Shown: positions 1-9,639, numbered from the stretch's first letter. The stretch: DNA of 64,000 nucleotides from JAAXVQ01 sp964604705 (GCA_964604705.1 CAZSAP010000001.1:248001-312000), one strand, 5' to 3'. Notes: generated from the sequence alone by a model not told the origin. Numbers and translations are program-made.

Positions 1-1
1 A

Positions 2-1153
2 GATCATGCGCTTATTCTGGGTCAATCGGATGAAACGATTTTCCAATTTATGCTCGAAGCCTTGGCCGACACATTAAACCCGCAAATCTCACTCGAGCAA
101 TGGGTACAAAAAGTTTTAAAATGTGGCGAAGTCAACCTTAAAACTATGGAATTACTTGATAAAGGCAACACAGGTACCTACGGTCATCCTGTTCCTACCG
201 AAGTACCGTTAGGACATATTATTGGAAAGGCAATTTTAGTCTCAGGCCATGATCTAAAAGATTTAGAAGAATTGCTGAAACAAACTGTCGGGCTCGGAAT
301 CAATATCTATACTCACGGGGAAATGCTTCCAACCCATGGGTATCCAAAGTTAAAAGCATTCCCTCATTTTTATGGCCATTTTGGTACTGCTTGGCAGAAC
401 CAAGGAAAAGAGTTTTCTGAATTCCCAGGTGCCATCCTTATGACCACAAATTGCATACAAAAGCCCCGAGAAAGTTATCAATCCCATCTTTTCACAAGCG
501 GCTTGGTGGGTTGGCCTGACATCCCACATATTCAAAATCAAAATTTTAAAGCAGTAATCGAAAAAGCCCTCGAATTACCTGGATTTACTGATTCTCAGGA
601 AAAGGGGTCCGTCATGGTCGGTTTTGGACACAATACGGTTTTATCCATTGCCGACAAAGTTATTGATGCGGTTAAGCAAAAGTCAATTCGCCATTTTTTC
701 TTAGTGGGTGGTTGTGACGGCGCGAAGCCAGGACGTAGTTACTACACTGAATTTGTTGAAAAGATCCCAAAAGATTGTGTTGTGCTAACACTCGCTTGTG
801 GGAAATTTAGATTTTTCGATCAAAAACTTGGTGAGATTAACGGGATTCCACGTCTCTTGGATATTGGTCAATGCAACGATGCCTATTCTGCAATTAAAAT
901 TGCAGTGGCTTTGGCTAATGCATTTAAAGTAGAAGTGAACGAGCTTCCCCTTTCATTGGTTTTATCTTGGTATGAACAAAAGGCCGTGGTCATTTTGCTA
1001 ACCTTATTGCACTTAGGGATCAAAGGTATTCGTTTGGGTCCCTCGTTGCCTGCATTTATCACACCCGCCATTTTGGATTACTTAGTAAAAAACTTTGATA
1101 TCAAACCTATTTCCACTCCAGACCAAGACCTAAAAGCCATTTTGGAAATTTAA
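2..1153 (+). CDS. hcp: Hybrid cluster protein (hydroxylamine reductase), 3' part
   Basis: The reading frame is open from base 2, so the gene starts before the window; only about the last 383 codons are present. Hcp is a cytoplasmic Fe-S enzyme linked to NO and hydroxylamine reduction in anaerobes. Counting from the methionine at base 50, all ligands of the hybrid cluster are recognisable with the family's spacing: His67, Glu91 (in THGEMLP), Cys135 (TTNCIQKP), Cys222 (VGGCDGA), Cys250 (TLACGKF), Cys275 (IGQCNDA) and Glu309 (SWYEQKA). The distances 44, 28 and 25 between ligand pairs match those I recall for the Desulfovibrio enzyme. The N-terminal cysteine motif of the cubane cluster is outside the window, so the class (short anaerobe type or longer type) cannot be decided. 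A strong hairpin terminator follows. Confidence 0.95.
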   Translation, partial: DHALILGQSDETIFQFMLEALADTLNPQISLEQWVQKVLKCGEVNLKTMELLDKGNTGTYGHPVPTEVPLGHIIGKAILVSGHDLKDLEELLKQTVGLGINIYTHGEMLPTHGYPKLKAFPHFYGHFGTAWQNQGKEFSEFPGAILMTTNCIQKPRESYQSHLFTSGLVGWPDIPHIQNQNFKAVIEKALELPGFTDSQEKGSVMVGFGHNTVLSIADKVIDAVKQKSIRHFFLVGGCDGAKPGRSYYTEFVEKIPKDCVVLTLACGKFRFFDQKLGEINGIPRLLDIGQCNDAYSAIKIAVALANAFKVEVNELPLSLVLSWYEQKAVVILLTLLHLGIKGIRLGPSLPAFITPAILDYLVKNFDIKPISTPDQDLKAILEI

Positions 1154-1166
1154 TCATTTTAACTAG

Positions 1167-1195
1167 AAGGGCCCGGAATTTCCGGGTCCTTTTAG
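1167..1195. terminator. Bidirectional intrinsic terminator after hcp
   Basis: An 11-bp stem (1167-1177 with 1181-1191, one G-T pair) closes a 3-base loop and is followed by a T-rich stretch. It lies between the convergent ends of hcp and the small membrane protein gene and can serve both. Confidence 0.8.
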
Positions 1196-1196
1196 T

Positions 1197-1712
1197 TTAG
1201 TCAGGATTATTATTTTTCGGTATTTTATTTAAACCAGTAATTGACGTATCTTCCGGTTGAAAGGGTATTTCCATTTTGGTTATCGGATGATTTTCCACAG
1301 AGCTTGTTAATGATTCACTACGTACCGCCGATGATGTCTGATCACTCCCCCAAGCAATAAATGCAGAAAAGAAACTCAAGAGGGCCGTATAAAGTGTAAT
1401 TTCGGCAAACCCAAGCCCAAAACGTTCTAGAACATCAACATTCAACCAAGTTCCAGTGGTTTCATTTAGACGTACGTAAAAATAGGCCCATTCAGCTACC
1501 CACCCCCACATGAACCCTACCCATAAACTCGCACGTGCTGCTGATTGAGGACGACCTCGAAAAAACCACCCACCCAACAGAGCCGCTAAAAACATAGGAA
1601 CCGGCGGATAAACCCAGCCTCCCATGGCCATCAACCATGCGCTACCAGCATATACCGTAATAATCAATACCGTCCACCCGAAATCCCAGGCAGTTTTTAT
1701 CTCTTTTATCAT
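1197..1712 (-). CDS. Small four-helix membrane protein, unknown function
   Basis: A 171-residue protein I do not recognise. Four hydrophobic segments fill residues about 13-30, 37-50, 60-80 and 97-117, rich in tryptophan and aromatic residues (VGFMWGWVAEWAYFYV). A polar, probably cytoplasmic tail of about 50 residues follows. The ATG start is preceded by AAGGAACCT, a usable ribosome binding site. It is convergent with hcp and lies downstream of, and on the same strand as, the glycosyltransferase gene, with a 68-base gap, so the two may be co-transcribed. No catalytic motif is visible. A bona fide gene is likely because the hydrophobic pattern is regular and the end abuts a terminator. Confidence 0.6.
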   Translation of the reverse strand: MIKEIKTAWDFGWTVLIITVYAGSAWLMAMGGWVYPPVPMFLAALLGGWFFRGRPQSAARASLWVGFMWGWVAEWAYFYVRLNETTGTWLNVDVLERFGLGFAEITLYTALLSFFSAFIAWGSDQTSSAVRSESLTSSVENHPITKMEIPFQPEDTSITGLNKIPKNNNPD

Positions 1713-1780
1713 AGGTTCCTTTTGATCACCTTTGAATGAAATGAAACCCTATTATATACAAAGCAGGTTTGAATAAACAA

Positions 1781-3994
1781 TTATTTTTCAACATCCGTAC
1801 CTAAAAGTAAGCGACCTTGCTGAGTTTTTATTGTCCCGAGCAGTATTTTCCCTGGAAAACCGTTTAATTTAAAAATAGGATTAAAATCCTCAATGAAAGG
1901 TTGCAACCAACCAATTGGCCACCAAACCGAGAATAACTGAAGCCGCTTAACTTGAAATACCAGATTCTCCGAATGTATCTCTTCGGGATCTCGTACGATA
2001 TTGAAGCCTATTTCAGCTCGAACCATCGGTTTCCCTAGCCATTGTGCTTGTATAAACTGATTTTTAAAAAACAACCTAGCTTTTTGAATATCACCCTGTG
2101 TTTGACTTAAAACTTGATTAACCATCGTCTCTTCGAGTTCAACGTGTTTAACTTTTAGTTGCCCTAGTGAATACGGAACCAAACGTCCTTGCCGCGATTC
2201 ATTCAAATCCAAGACCAAGTCAATAATCTCAAGCTTCAAAGATTTTATTGGAATCCCTAAGCTATTATGTTGAAAATCCCCGACTTGTCCTTCAGAAACA
2301 TTGATATTCACTCCTAAAAAATGACCTCTTAACGTATCTTCGAAAGAGCCCGGAATAATTTCAATGGTAATCTTTTTGGCATCGCGAATGTAATTAGCCA
2401 AAAGACGTGTCAAATCCCTATGCAATTCATCAAGGATTTTGGCAGGTGGTCCCACATCGATAATATCTCGTCGCATAAATAAAAGCGCTTCGGAAGCATC
2501 TGGCAAAGAGTATTTTTTCACAAGTTCAAATCGGTGATTGGGATCCCCTTGCGATGCCACCAGTTCTTCTGTAACTTTTTTAGGTACTTCAACGGTGAAC
2601 GGCAACCCCAAGTTGCCTGTTTTAGTAATTACAAAATCGGTAAATGCTGGCCAATTGGTATTTCCTGAAAGATATACTTGGGATTGAAACAGTTTGGATT
2701 GCTCAACCACAAAGGTAACCCGACTAAAGTGAGAATCATCCGGCACAACACGCAAAACTGGACGCTGTGTGAAATCAGCGCCCATATCTTGTACATTCCG
2801 TAAAATTCGTGCAGTTGGCCAATGGGCCGAATTGGGGATATGAACATCTAAAAATGGTATTCCAAAAATAGGATATGTGATCCATTTTTGAATTGGACCA
2901 CCGCCAATATGGGCATACCCTAATTGGGCAAGCGCAAGTAGTATCACACCGCTTTGAATCCATTTTCGTGATCTGTTCGAAAAAATACCTAGCCATGAAA
3001 ATGCCATAACACACCATATCGGGAGCAATGGCAATGTATATCGATCGTCTTTATTACGAATAAAGGTTAAGACAAGATAGGGCACTCCAAGCCAAATACT
3101 CCAAATCCATAGTTTGCGACGAAGGAAAATCGTAACTACAATCCCTACCGCAATTATCCCACCCAAACCCCAAGACATTTGCCGAAATATTGAAACGATA
3201 TAGAAGAACCAAGAAACGGGACTCCACAAAGGCGGATCGTTTTCCAGAACACCACGCGCAAAAAGTAATCCCGAAGAAGATTTCACAAGTTTAATAAAAT
3301 GCACACTATACCAAGGAATCGCTATGATAAACGCACAACCGTATAGCCACACTAAATTGTTCCAAGCCTGTTTCGAAAATTCATCGCGTTTAATTGAAAG
3401 ACGAATGGCTGTAATTATCGGTGGCAACCCTAAAAAAAACACCGCGCTCCATTTATTTAAAAGCGCGCCTCCAAGAGCCAGACCATAAAGACAAGCTATG
3501 CTGCGAATTGAAAAATCTCGCGAAGCCAAAAATAGCCAGAAACCAAGCAACACCCAAAAAGTGAGAGGAATATCCAACATAAAAAACTTCGATTGGGCGA
3601 TTACCATGGTACTGGCAACAAACAACAATCCCGCCAGTACACCTTGAGCTTCATCACCTAACCGTATCCCTATTCGCCACATAATAATTAAGATAAAAAC
3701 AAGATAGATCGAATTGACGAAAGCAGCGATATGCGGAGATGGTCCGGTAACGACAAATAGCATTCCAGTGAAAAACTCATGCAAGGGAGGATAAAAATCC
3801 GAAAGGTAAAGTAATCGACCCATCCCCTCGGTTCCCAAGTGTATCAGCACTTTATAATATCCAACTGCGCCCATGTAATGAATAGATTCATCCCAGGAAA
3901 ACGGTTGTGCGTCATGTTTTAGCCACCACGCATTAAGCGCTAACACAACTAATGAAACACCCGAAATGCACCAAAGCCATTTGTTCCGAAACAT
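1781..3994 (-). CDS. GT-C family glycosyltransferase fused to an LmeA-like (DUF2993) lipid-binding domain
   Basis: A 737-residue protein. The N-terminal half (about residues 5-370) is a multi-helix membrane region with an acidic pair after the first helix (FSWDESIHYMG, Asp35-Glu36), the hallmark of ArnT/PMT-type (GT39/GT83-like) polyprenyl-phosphate-sugar transferases. A periplasmic region follows. From about residue 520 to the end the sequence has the beta-strand pattern of DUF2993/LmeA proteins (IPIKSLKLEIIDLVLDL, then a late GFPGKILLGTIKTQQGRLLL stretch), a family known to bind phosphoinositides or phospholipids in actinobacteria. In those bacteria LmeA is a separate protein acting in lipomannan maturation. 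I infer one polypeptide transfers a sugar from a lipid carrier to an envelope acceptor while its own domain holds lipid. The start codon has only a weak ribosome binding site. Confidence 0.75.
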   Translation of the reverse strand: MFRNKWLWCISGVSLVVLALNAWWLKHDAQPFSWDESIHYMGAVGYYKVLIHLGTEGMGRLLYLSDFYPPLHEFFTGMLFVVTGPSPHIAAFVNSIYLVFILIIMWRIGIRLGDEAQGVLAGLLFVASTMVIAQSKFFMLDIPLTFWVLLGFWLFLASRDFSIRSIACLYGLALGGALLNKWSAVFFLGLPPIITAIRLSIKRDEFSKQAWNNLVWLYGCAFIIAIPWYSVHFIKLVKSSSGLLFARGVLENDPPLWSPVSWFFYIVSIFRQMSWGLGGIIAVGIVVTIFLRRKLWIWSIWLGVPYLVLTFIRNKDDRYTLPLLPIWCVMAFSWLGIFSNRSRKWIQSGVILLALAQLGYAHIGGGPIQKWITYPIFGIPFLDVHIPNSAHWPTARILRNVQDMGADFTQRPVLRVVPDDSHFSRVTFVVEQSKLFQSQVYLSGNTNWPAFTDFVITKTGNLGLPFTVEVPKKVTEELVASQGDPNHRFELVKKYSLPDASEALLFMRRDIIDVGPPAKILDELHRDLTRLLANYIRDAKKITIEIIPGSFEDTLRGHFLGVNINVSEGQVGDFQHNSLGIPIKSLKLEIIDLVLDLNESRQGRLVPYSLGQLKVKHVELEETMVNQVLSQTQGDIQKARLFFKNQFIQAQWLGKPMVRAEIGFNIVRDPEEIHSENLVFQVKRLQLFSVWWPIGWLQPFIEDFNPIFKLNGFPGKILLGTIKTQQGRLLLGTDVEK

Positions 3995-4012
3995 ACTCTA
4001 TAGAATCCCCGC

Positions 4013-4963
4013 TTAAGAAGAAATACGCGTTTTCAGCGTTTTTTTGTTTTTCTGCACAATCTTTTTAGCTTTCAGTGAACGTTTACGAGTCTTATTTTTC
4101 TTTACAGTCTTCTTTATATTTTTTTTATAAATTGAGCTTGGATTTGAGGTTGCCGCATCCAAGCGATCTACCAATAAGCTGATTAATACTAAAATTTTTA
4201 AAATTATTGCTGGATCTTCGGGAGCCTTTTCAAAACCACGTAAAAAAGGCTGAAGCAGCAATTCCAATCCGGAACTCAAACGAGCCAAAGCTGCCAATTC
4301 TAGCTTCAAACGATCGCCTGATAAATCCGGAAACAGGAAACAAGGACGCTCTTGAAAAAAAATAGTTTCCATATCTTTCCATGGTTTAAGTGTCATTCCC
4401 AGCAGTTCCTCAAGTCTACTCGCATAGACTTCATATCCTACGCGTAGCGCCTCAGAAAACTCACCATTTAAAAATGGGGACCGAACTTTATTAGCAACAC
4501 GTTCCGAGAGCAACATCGCACCAAATAAACGTTCGCGTTCTTCAAAATCCTGCGAACAGGTTTCGGTCTTCTCACGTATGGTTTGTGCGCCTACTTCCCC
4601 ATCAACAATCCTCAACAACACGTCTCCCAATTCAATACGAAACGATTCACTTTTTAAAGTAATCGAAAAAAAACGATTGCGTTTCACACATGCAACTTTT
4701 AGATTCATCCCTTTGATCCATTGGTTCATTACAACACACTGATGTAGGTTAGCCCATTTCCCCTCGGTAAGAATTTCTCCCCAAGATTTACGATCGGCTT
4801 CATATTCTTCTCTTCGGTCATCGTTATATTCCAACATAACATCAAATAACGTATCATCTGACCACCCTATTTCATCCGCCACTTTATTTAGAAGGATTAA
4901 AAAGCCTTGAACATCCATATCCGTATCTAATCGTTTATGAATTTCACGGAGCTGAGTATGCAT
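4013..4963 (-). CDS. Unknown soluble protein with a lysine-rich C-terminal tail
   Basis: A 316-residue protein without a recognised family. The N-terminal 250 residues are mostly helical and charged; the segment around residues 145-190 (LLSERVANKVRSPFLNGEFS) faintly resembles the helical HEPN-like TIGR02391 proteins, but I would not assign it. The last 45 residues are very basic, with repeated KK and K-T-K steps, like tails that bind nucleic acid or ribosomes. The gene ends 18 bases upstream of the glycosyltransferase start on the same strand, so an operon is possible. The assigned start has GGAGG 12 bases upstream, further than usual; a downstream start at Met16 is possible. Confidence 0.6.
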   Translation of the reverse strand: MHTQLREIHKRLDTDMDVQGFLILLNKVADEIGWSDDTLFDVMLEYNDDRREEYEADRKSWGEILTEGKWANLHQCVVMNQWIKGMNLKVACVKRNRFFSITLKSESFRIELGDVLLRIVDGEVGAQTIREKTETCSQDFEERERLFGAMLLSERVANKVRSPFLNGEFSEALRVGYEVYASRLEELLGMTLKPWKDMETIFFQERPCFLFPDLSGDRLKLELAALARLSSGLELLLQPFLRGFEKAPEDPAIILKILVLISLLVDRLDAATSNPSSIYKKNIKKTVKKNKTRKRSLKAKKIVQKNKKTLKTRISS

Positions 4964-5025
4964 AGAACTACAGGGCCTCCAATAAAGTTATTTCGCCGCA
5001 ATGAAATGTCAGTATACTATAATAT

Positions 5026-5958
5026 TCATATTTCGCTTGAATGCTTTTTGATGAGCATCGCAGATTCCGCCAATGCGGCACGCTCTTCTTTTGAAAGTGG
5101 AATATTCAAAATCCGTTCAATTCCATATCTGCCAACGACCGCTGGCAATGATAGCGCAACATCTTTGATTCCCTCAAATTCCTCATGAATGCTCGATACC
5201 GGAAGCACCCTATGTTCATCCCTAAGAATAGCATCGGTTATTTGCACCAAGGCTAACCCGACCGCATAATAAGTCGCACCTTTACGTGCGATAATTTCAT
5301 AGGCAGAACGCTTTACTTGTTCCAGAAGTATTGGATATCTTGATTCTGGAGTGCATACCTTACATTGATTGCAATAATCAATAATGGGTACGCCACCAAT
5401 ATTAGCCGCAGTCCATGCAGCCACTTCCGAGTCCCCATGTTCACCAATGACGTAAGCATGGATGTTATGAGGATCCACGGAGCAATGCGTCGCAAGTAGA
5501 CTGCGCAAACGGGCACTGTCCAAAACCGTCCCCGAACCTAACACTTGTTTCCGAGGCAATCCTGATATACGCCAAGCAACTTGTGTAAGGACATCCACCG
5601 GATTGGAGACCATCAACAAAATTCCGGTAAATTGGTGAAGCATGATTTCCCCAATAATCCCACTGATGATTCCAACATTTCGTTTGGTTAGGTCCAATCG
5701 TGTTTCATCTTTTTTTTGTTTCGCCCCTGCAGTAATAACCACCAAATCAGCATCAGCACAATCCGCATAAGTACCTACTTTAATCTCCACCGGACGAGTG
5801 AATGCTATACCATGTTGCAAATCCATAACTTCACCAAGCGCTCGTTCACGATCCATATCCACCATAACAATTTCTTGCGCTTGTCCACCTTGCATAAGCG
5901 CATAAGCATAGGTCGCCCCCACCGATCCAGCCCCAACAATAACCACTTTACGTGTCAT
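5026..5958 (-). CDS. ldh: L-lactate dehydrogenase
   Basis: A 310-residue NAD-dependent dehydrogenase that interconverts pyruvate and L-lactate in the cytoplasm. It shows the Rossmann motif GAGSVGATYA (residues 9-18), an aspartate after the second strand (VMVDMD), the active-site loop with Gln81 and Arg87 (AKQKKDETR), Asn119 (SNPVD), Asp147 and Arg150 (LDSARLR) and the proton relay His174 (IGEHGDS). Gln81 at the specificity position favours lactate over malate, where an arginine would be expected. AAGGTGACAT precedes the ATG. The gene is divergent from trmJ. Together with enolase, PPi-PFK and glucan phosphorylase in the same window it points to lactate fermentation. Confidence 0.95.
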   Translation of the reverse strand: MTRKVVIVGAGSVGATYAYALMQGGQAQEIVMVDMDRERALGEVMDLQHGIAFTRPVEIKVGTYADCADADLVVITAGAKQKKDETRLDLTKRNVGIISGIIGEIMLHQFTGILLMVSNPVDVLTQVAWRISGLPRKQVLGSGTVLDSARLRSLLATHCSVDPHNIHAYVIGEHGDSEVAAWTAANIGGVPIIDYCNQCKVCTPESRYPILLEQVKRSAYEIIARKGATYYAVGLALVQITDAILRDEHRVLPVSSIHEEFEGIKDVALSLPAVVGRYGIERILNIPLSKEERAALAESAMLIKKHSSEI

Positions 5959-6019
5959 ATGTCACCTTCTTATAAATGGTATATTAATTTCAAATACCCT
6001 TTCCATTTTAAAATCATAA

Positions 6020-6047
6020 TGGACATAGTGTTGTTCTAGTGTACAAT
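6020..6047 (+). promoter_or_regulatory. Sigma-70-type promoter for trmJ
   Basis: TGGACA (6020-6025) and TACAAT (6042-6047) are 16 bases apart. The -10 box lies inside the longest possible trmJ frame, which supports starting trmJ at 6084 instead of 6039. Confidence 0.5.
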
Positions 6048-6083
6048 AAGCGGCCGAAAAACACGAGAGAATCAAGGAGTGTT

Positions 6084-6809
6084 ATGACGCAAAATCATTT
6101 ACCACCTTGCGTGGTCCTAGTACGCCCTCAATTGGCTGAAAATATCGGTTCAACCGCACGTGCTATGGTCAATTTTGGTGCTACTGATCTACGTCTGGTC
6201 GATCCCAAACCTTACGATCCCGCTGTGGCTATGCGATTAGCCTGTGATGGAGACAGTATTCTTAAGGACATACGACATTTCAATAATTTAAAGACCGCTT
6301 TGGCCGATTGTGTCTTTACAATCGCTACCACACGTCGCGCTCGGCGCATCAAACTGGAAGCGCTAAAACCCAACAATGCAGTCCAACATCTTTGGAATCT
6401 ACCTGCAGGTGTCCAAACAGCATTGGTGTTCGGTGCTGAGCAATCAGGTTTAAGCAACGAAGAACTTTATTCCTGCGATATAACCAGCACCATTCCAGTA
6501 ACCGATAAGGGAAGTTTAAATCTCAGCCAAGCTGTAGTGGTATATTTATATGAATGGTTTCAATCTGGTCCAGGAAAAGAGTGGTTTTCAGATGTATACT
6601 CACGTCTAGCATCCCATTCTGAAAAACAACGTGTTTATGAACTCTTAGAAAAACTTCTGACAGAAGGGCAATACAAACCAATCCAACGACTTCCTGAATT
6701 TATGCGACGAGTCAAGTTGCTTTTCGAGGAACGACCGCTTACCGAACGAGAACAACGAATTTTACTAAAAGCACTTAGACATTTAGAAAAATTAATTCCC
6801 AAAAGATAG
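6084..6809 (+). CDS. trmJ: tRNA (cytidine/uridine-32-2'-O)-methyltransferase TrmJ
   Basis: A 241-residue SPOUT-class methyltransferase. The three family motifs are present: the N-terminal motif RPQLAENIGSTARAM with Asn20 and Arg26, the knot motif VFGAEQSGLSNEE, and the C-terminal IPVTDKGSLNLSQAV that closes the SAM-binding trefoil knot. TrmJ methylates ribose 32 of tRNA anticodon loops; related TrmH-group enzymes modify other sites, so the exact target is inferred. I chose ATG 6084 because AAGGAG lies 7 bases upstream and a promoter overlaps the longer frame. The stop codon abuts the stop of the convergent response regulator gene with no bases between them. Confidence 0.88.
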   Translation: MTQNHLPPCVVLVRPQLAENIGSTARAMVNFGATDLRLVDPKPYDPAVAMRLACDGDSILKDIRHFNNLKTALADCVFTIATTRRARRIKLEALKPNNAVQHLWNLPAGVQTALVFGAEQSGLSNEELYSCDITSTIPVTDKGSLNLSQAVVVYLYEWFQSGPGKEWFSDVYSRLASHSEKQRVYELLEKLLTEGQYKPIQRLPEFMRRVKLLFEERPLTEREQRILLKALRHLEKLIPKR

Positions 6810-8168
6810 TTATCTCGGCCTGCGTAAATTATACCGTTGTAAACGATAGCGCAAGGTTCGTTCACTAATTCCTAGCGCCGCACTAGTCAAGCGTTGATTC
6901 CATCTATGTCGCTCCAACGATTCCACTAAGGCTTGGCGCTCAGCTTCTTCACTGGCTTCGCGTAATGAAACCGGTGCTCCTGAAGGTGGAGGTGAACATA
7001 TCAACCCTAGATCTTCCGCATCAATTTGAGGGCCCTGCGCCAATAATGAACCGCGTTCCAAAATATTGAACAATTCACGTACATTACCTGGAAAATCATA
7101 ATTTTGTAAAGATTCCTGCGCTTCTGGCGTCAACATCGGGGCCATCCTCCCATGACGCCGCCAGTATTGTTGACGAAAATGTTCAACCAAGGGCAAAATA
7201 TCACTTAATCGTTCTCGGAGTGGTGGCATGGTTACAGGAATTACATTTAAACGATAATATAAATCTTCTCTGAAACGTCCAGCACGAATTTCTTGCATCA
7301 AATTGCGATTCGTAGCCGAAATAACTCGTACATCTACTCTTTGTGGCCTGGTTCCGCCCACCATCATAAATTCACCTTCTTGCAAAACCCGCAGAAGTTT
7401 GGATTGCATGCTAATATCCATTTCACCAATCTCATCCAAGAACAAAGTTCCGGAATCCGCGAGCATAAACCGCCCTAACCGGCGATTATTCGCTCCGGTA
7501 AAAGCACCTTTCTCATGACCAAACAGTTCACTTTCCAACAATCCCACGGGCAAAGCAGCGCAATTAACCGCAATAAACGGATTATCCTTTCTATTGCTTA
7601 ACCGATGGATGGCACGCGCCGCCAATTCTTTTCCAGTTCCACTTTCACCCATAATTAATACAGGTGTCTTGGCATCTTGTGATACCTTATGAATTAATTC
7701 TTTAATTCGAGTCATCGAATGATGATTGCCGACCAGTTCAAACTCATCTTTTCCGCTTGCTTCCAGCCGCTCTTTAAGCAATCGATTTTCCATCACAACT
7801 TGCTGACTTTTTAAAACCCGATCAACTGTAATTAGCAGTTGATCGGTCGAAAAGGGTTTTGTCAAATAATCGCTAGCTCCAATTTTAATAGCCTCAACAG
7901 CGTTTTCGATGGTTCCATACGCAGTCATAATAATTACAGCCGTTTCCGGTGAAATCAGTTTTGCTTCACGTAAGACATCCATTCCAGAAATTTCCGGCAT
8001 ACTTAAATCTGTCAATACAAGATGAAAAAACGAACTTTTTAATTCTTCCATAGCACTGGCTGGATTTGAAAGTGCGGTTGTACGATAACCTGCCTGTGTC
8101 AAAATATCGCTTACCAATTCCGCTTGTTGGAGGGAGTCATCTAAAATCAAGACAGACTGATTAGGCAT
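6810..8168 (-). CDS. NtrC-type sigma-54-dependent response regulator
   Basis: A 452-residue activator with receiver, AAA+ and Fis domains. The receiver has phosphoacceptor Asp54 (LVLTDLSMPE) and Lys104 (YLTKPFS). The AAA+ domain has Walker A GESGTGKELA and the GAFTGA loop (HEKGAFTGANN) that contacts sigma-54. The C-terminus (ALGISERTLRYRLQRY) is a Fis-type helix-turn-helix. It would activate sigma-54 promoters after phosphorylation by the upstream-encoded kinase. The start at 8168 is chosen because GGAGG is 8 bases upstream; it overlaps the kinase stop by 8 bases (ATGCCTAA), indicating translational coupling. Domain order resembles ZraR/AtoC-class regulators. A plausible target is the divergent sigma-factor gene at 10032. 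Confidence 0.92.
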   Translation of the reverse strand: MPNQSVLILDDSLQQAELVSDILTQAGYRTTALSNPASAMEELKSSFFHLVLTDLSMPEISGMDVLREAKLISPETAVIIMTAYGTIENAVEAIKIGASDYLTKPFSTDQLLITVDRVLKSQQVVMENRLLKERLEASGKDEFELVGNHHSMTRIKELIHKVSQDAKTPVLIMGESGTGKELAARAIHRLSNRKDNPFIAVNCAALPVGLLESELFGHEKGAFTGANNRRLGRFMLADSGTLFLDEIGEMDISMQSKLLRVLQEGEFMMVGGTRPQRVDVRVISATNRNLMQEIRAGRFREDLYYRLNVIPVTMPPLRERLSDILPLVEHFRQQYWRRHGRMAPMLTPEAQESLQNYDFPGNVRELFNILERGSLLAQGPQIDAEDLGLICSPPPSGAPVSLREASEEAERQALVESLERHRWNQRLTSAALGISERTLRYRLQRYNLRRPR

Positions 8169-9639
8169 GGTTGCGTTCCTCCACAACTTCCAAAGGATCT
8201 AATATTGGCAACCACATCGAAAACTGTGATCCTTGACCAAGTCGACTGCTCACAGCAACACGTCCACCATGTTGTTCAGTAATGCGTTTCACCAAAGCTA
8301 AACCAATCCCATTTCCACCCGCCTTGGTTGAAAAATCAGGCTCAAAAATTTTATCAATGTTCTCAGGTGCAATCCCAACCCCTTGATCCACAACCTGAAG
8401 ATGCACCCAATCTTTTTGGCGTTCCGCGGACAATATTAAGCGGCCACCTTTAGGCATTGCCTGAAATGCATTAACCACCAAATTTAATAACGCCTGACGC
8501 ATTTGATTAGGATCATGCGGTACCGCGCCTAAATCCGTCGCAATATCCAACTCCAACTCCACTTGTTGTTTAGTGGCTTGCGGACCAATTAATGCCGCAG
8601 TCGATTGCAGTAATTCGTTAATGGAATCTGAGGACCGAACCAACGTTTGGGTATGTGCATATTCCAAGAAATTTTGAATAATTCCATTTATTCGATTAAT
8701 TTCAGACTTAATCGTACCCATCAATTTCTCTGCTCGTTTTTTTTCGTTCTCACCACCCTGAAATAAATTCGGCAATTGTTCAACCGAGAGCAAAATAAGA
8801 TTCAACGGATTACGAATTTCATGTGCGACCGAACGGCCTAATTCGCCTGCAACTTTTAAAGCTTCCCTTAATTGTCGCTCCGCTTGCAAACGCTTTAAAT
8901 TATTTACCATATAATTAAACGCTTCCGTTAACTCAGCAATTTCACCTTCCCCATGAATTGGCAGTGCAACATCATAATTTCCAGCTGCAATCTTTTTAGC
9001 ACCTGCAACCAATTGCACTACTGGTTTGGCCACCGTACGTCCTAGAACCAATGAAACTAAAACCACCAAAATAGAGGTTAACGCTAAAATCAGAAAACTC
9101 CAACGTAAGCTTTCACGCAATCGAGCCTCAGTTTCTTTTAACGTTAGTTTTACCTTTGCAAACCCAAGTATTTTACCCTCATAGTTCAATGGAATAATCA
9201 CTGTTGTTGCCAATCCCTGGGGTGTTTTTTCCACCAAATTAAGAACTTGATTTTGACCAAGATATTTTAGTCTCTGTAATGTTTCCTTATCCGAAGGAAG
9301 CGGTGCCCATTCATGAGCATCTGCATAATTTATTACAACACCTTGGTCTCTATTAAAAATGGATATTTGGCTAAATCCATCTTCTTCACCAAATTGACGA
9401 ATAAACCTTTGCAACAATACTTTTTCACGTGTGTTTAATTGCGCCAAAGAATTAATCGATGGATTTTCAATAATTTCCGTCAATGCAACTTGGACAGCCT
9501 TGCCTAATAAATTTGCACGTCGATAGGCTTGTTCCACCAAAACATTTTTTTCTCCATAATAGAAAAAAATAAAAACCGCACTTATGGTTAAGAGTGATAG
9601 ACTAATAAATGCAAAAGAAATTTTTTGATAAAAACGCAT
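8161..9639 (-). CDS. Membrane sensor histidine kinase, partner of the NtrC-type regulator
   Basis: A 492-residue kinase. Two membrane helices (about 8-28 and 178-200) enclose a periplasmic sensor region without a recognised ligand motif. A HAMP linker follows (PVVQLVAGAKKIAAGNYDVA), then a short coiled coil, the HisKA H-box VAHEIRNPLNLI and a HATPase domain with N-box (NLVVNAFQAM), G1 (VDQGVGIAP) and G2 (GGNGIGLALV) boxes. GGGAGGAATGA precedes the ATG. It is the first gene of a two-gene operon with the regulator and reads away from the 392-base region that also precedes the sigma-factor gene. The signal it senses cannot be told. Confidence 0.92.
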   Translation of the reverse strand: MRFYQKISFAFISLSLLTISAVFIFFYYGEKNVLVEQAYRRANLLGKAVQVALTEIIENPSINSLAQLNTREKVLLQRFIRQFGEEDGFSQISIFNRDQGVVINYADAHEWAPLPSDKETLQRLKYLGQNQVLNLVEKTPQGLATTVIIPLNYEGKILGFAKVKLTLKETEARLRESLRWSFLILALTSILVVLVSLVLGRTVAKPVVQLVAGAKKIAAGNYDVALPIHGEGEIAELTEAFNYMVNNLKRLQAERQLREALKVAGELGRSVAHEIRNPLNLILLSVEQLPNLFQGGENEKKRAEKLMGTIKSEINRINGIIQNFLEYAHTQTLVRSSDSINELLQSTAALIGPQATKQQVELELDIATDLGAVPHDPNQMRQALLNLVVNAFQAMPKGGRLILSAERQKDWVHLQVVDQGVGIAPENIDKIFEPDFSTKAGGNGIGLALVKRITEQHGGRVAVSSRLGQGSQFSMWLPILDPLEVVEERNHA

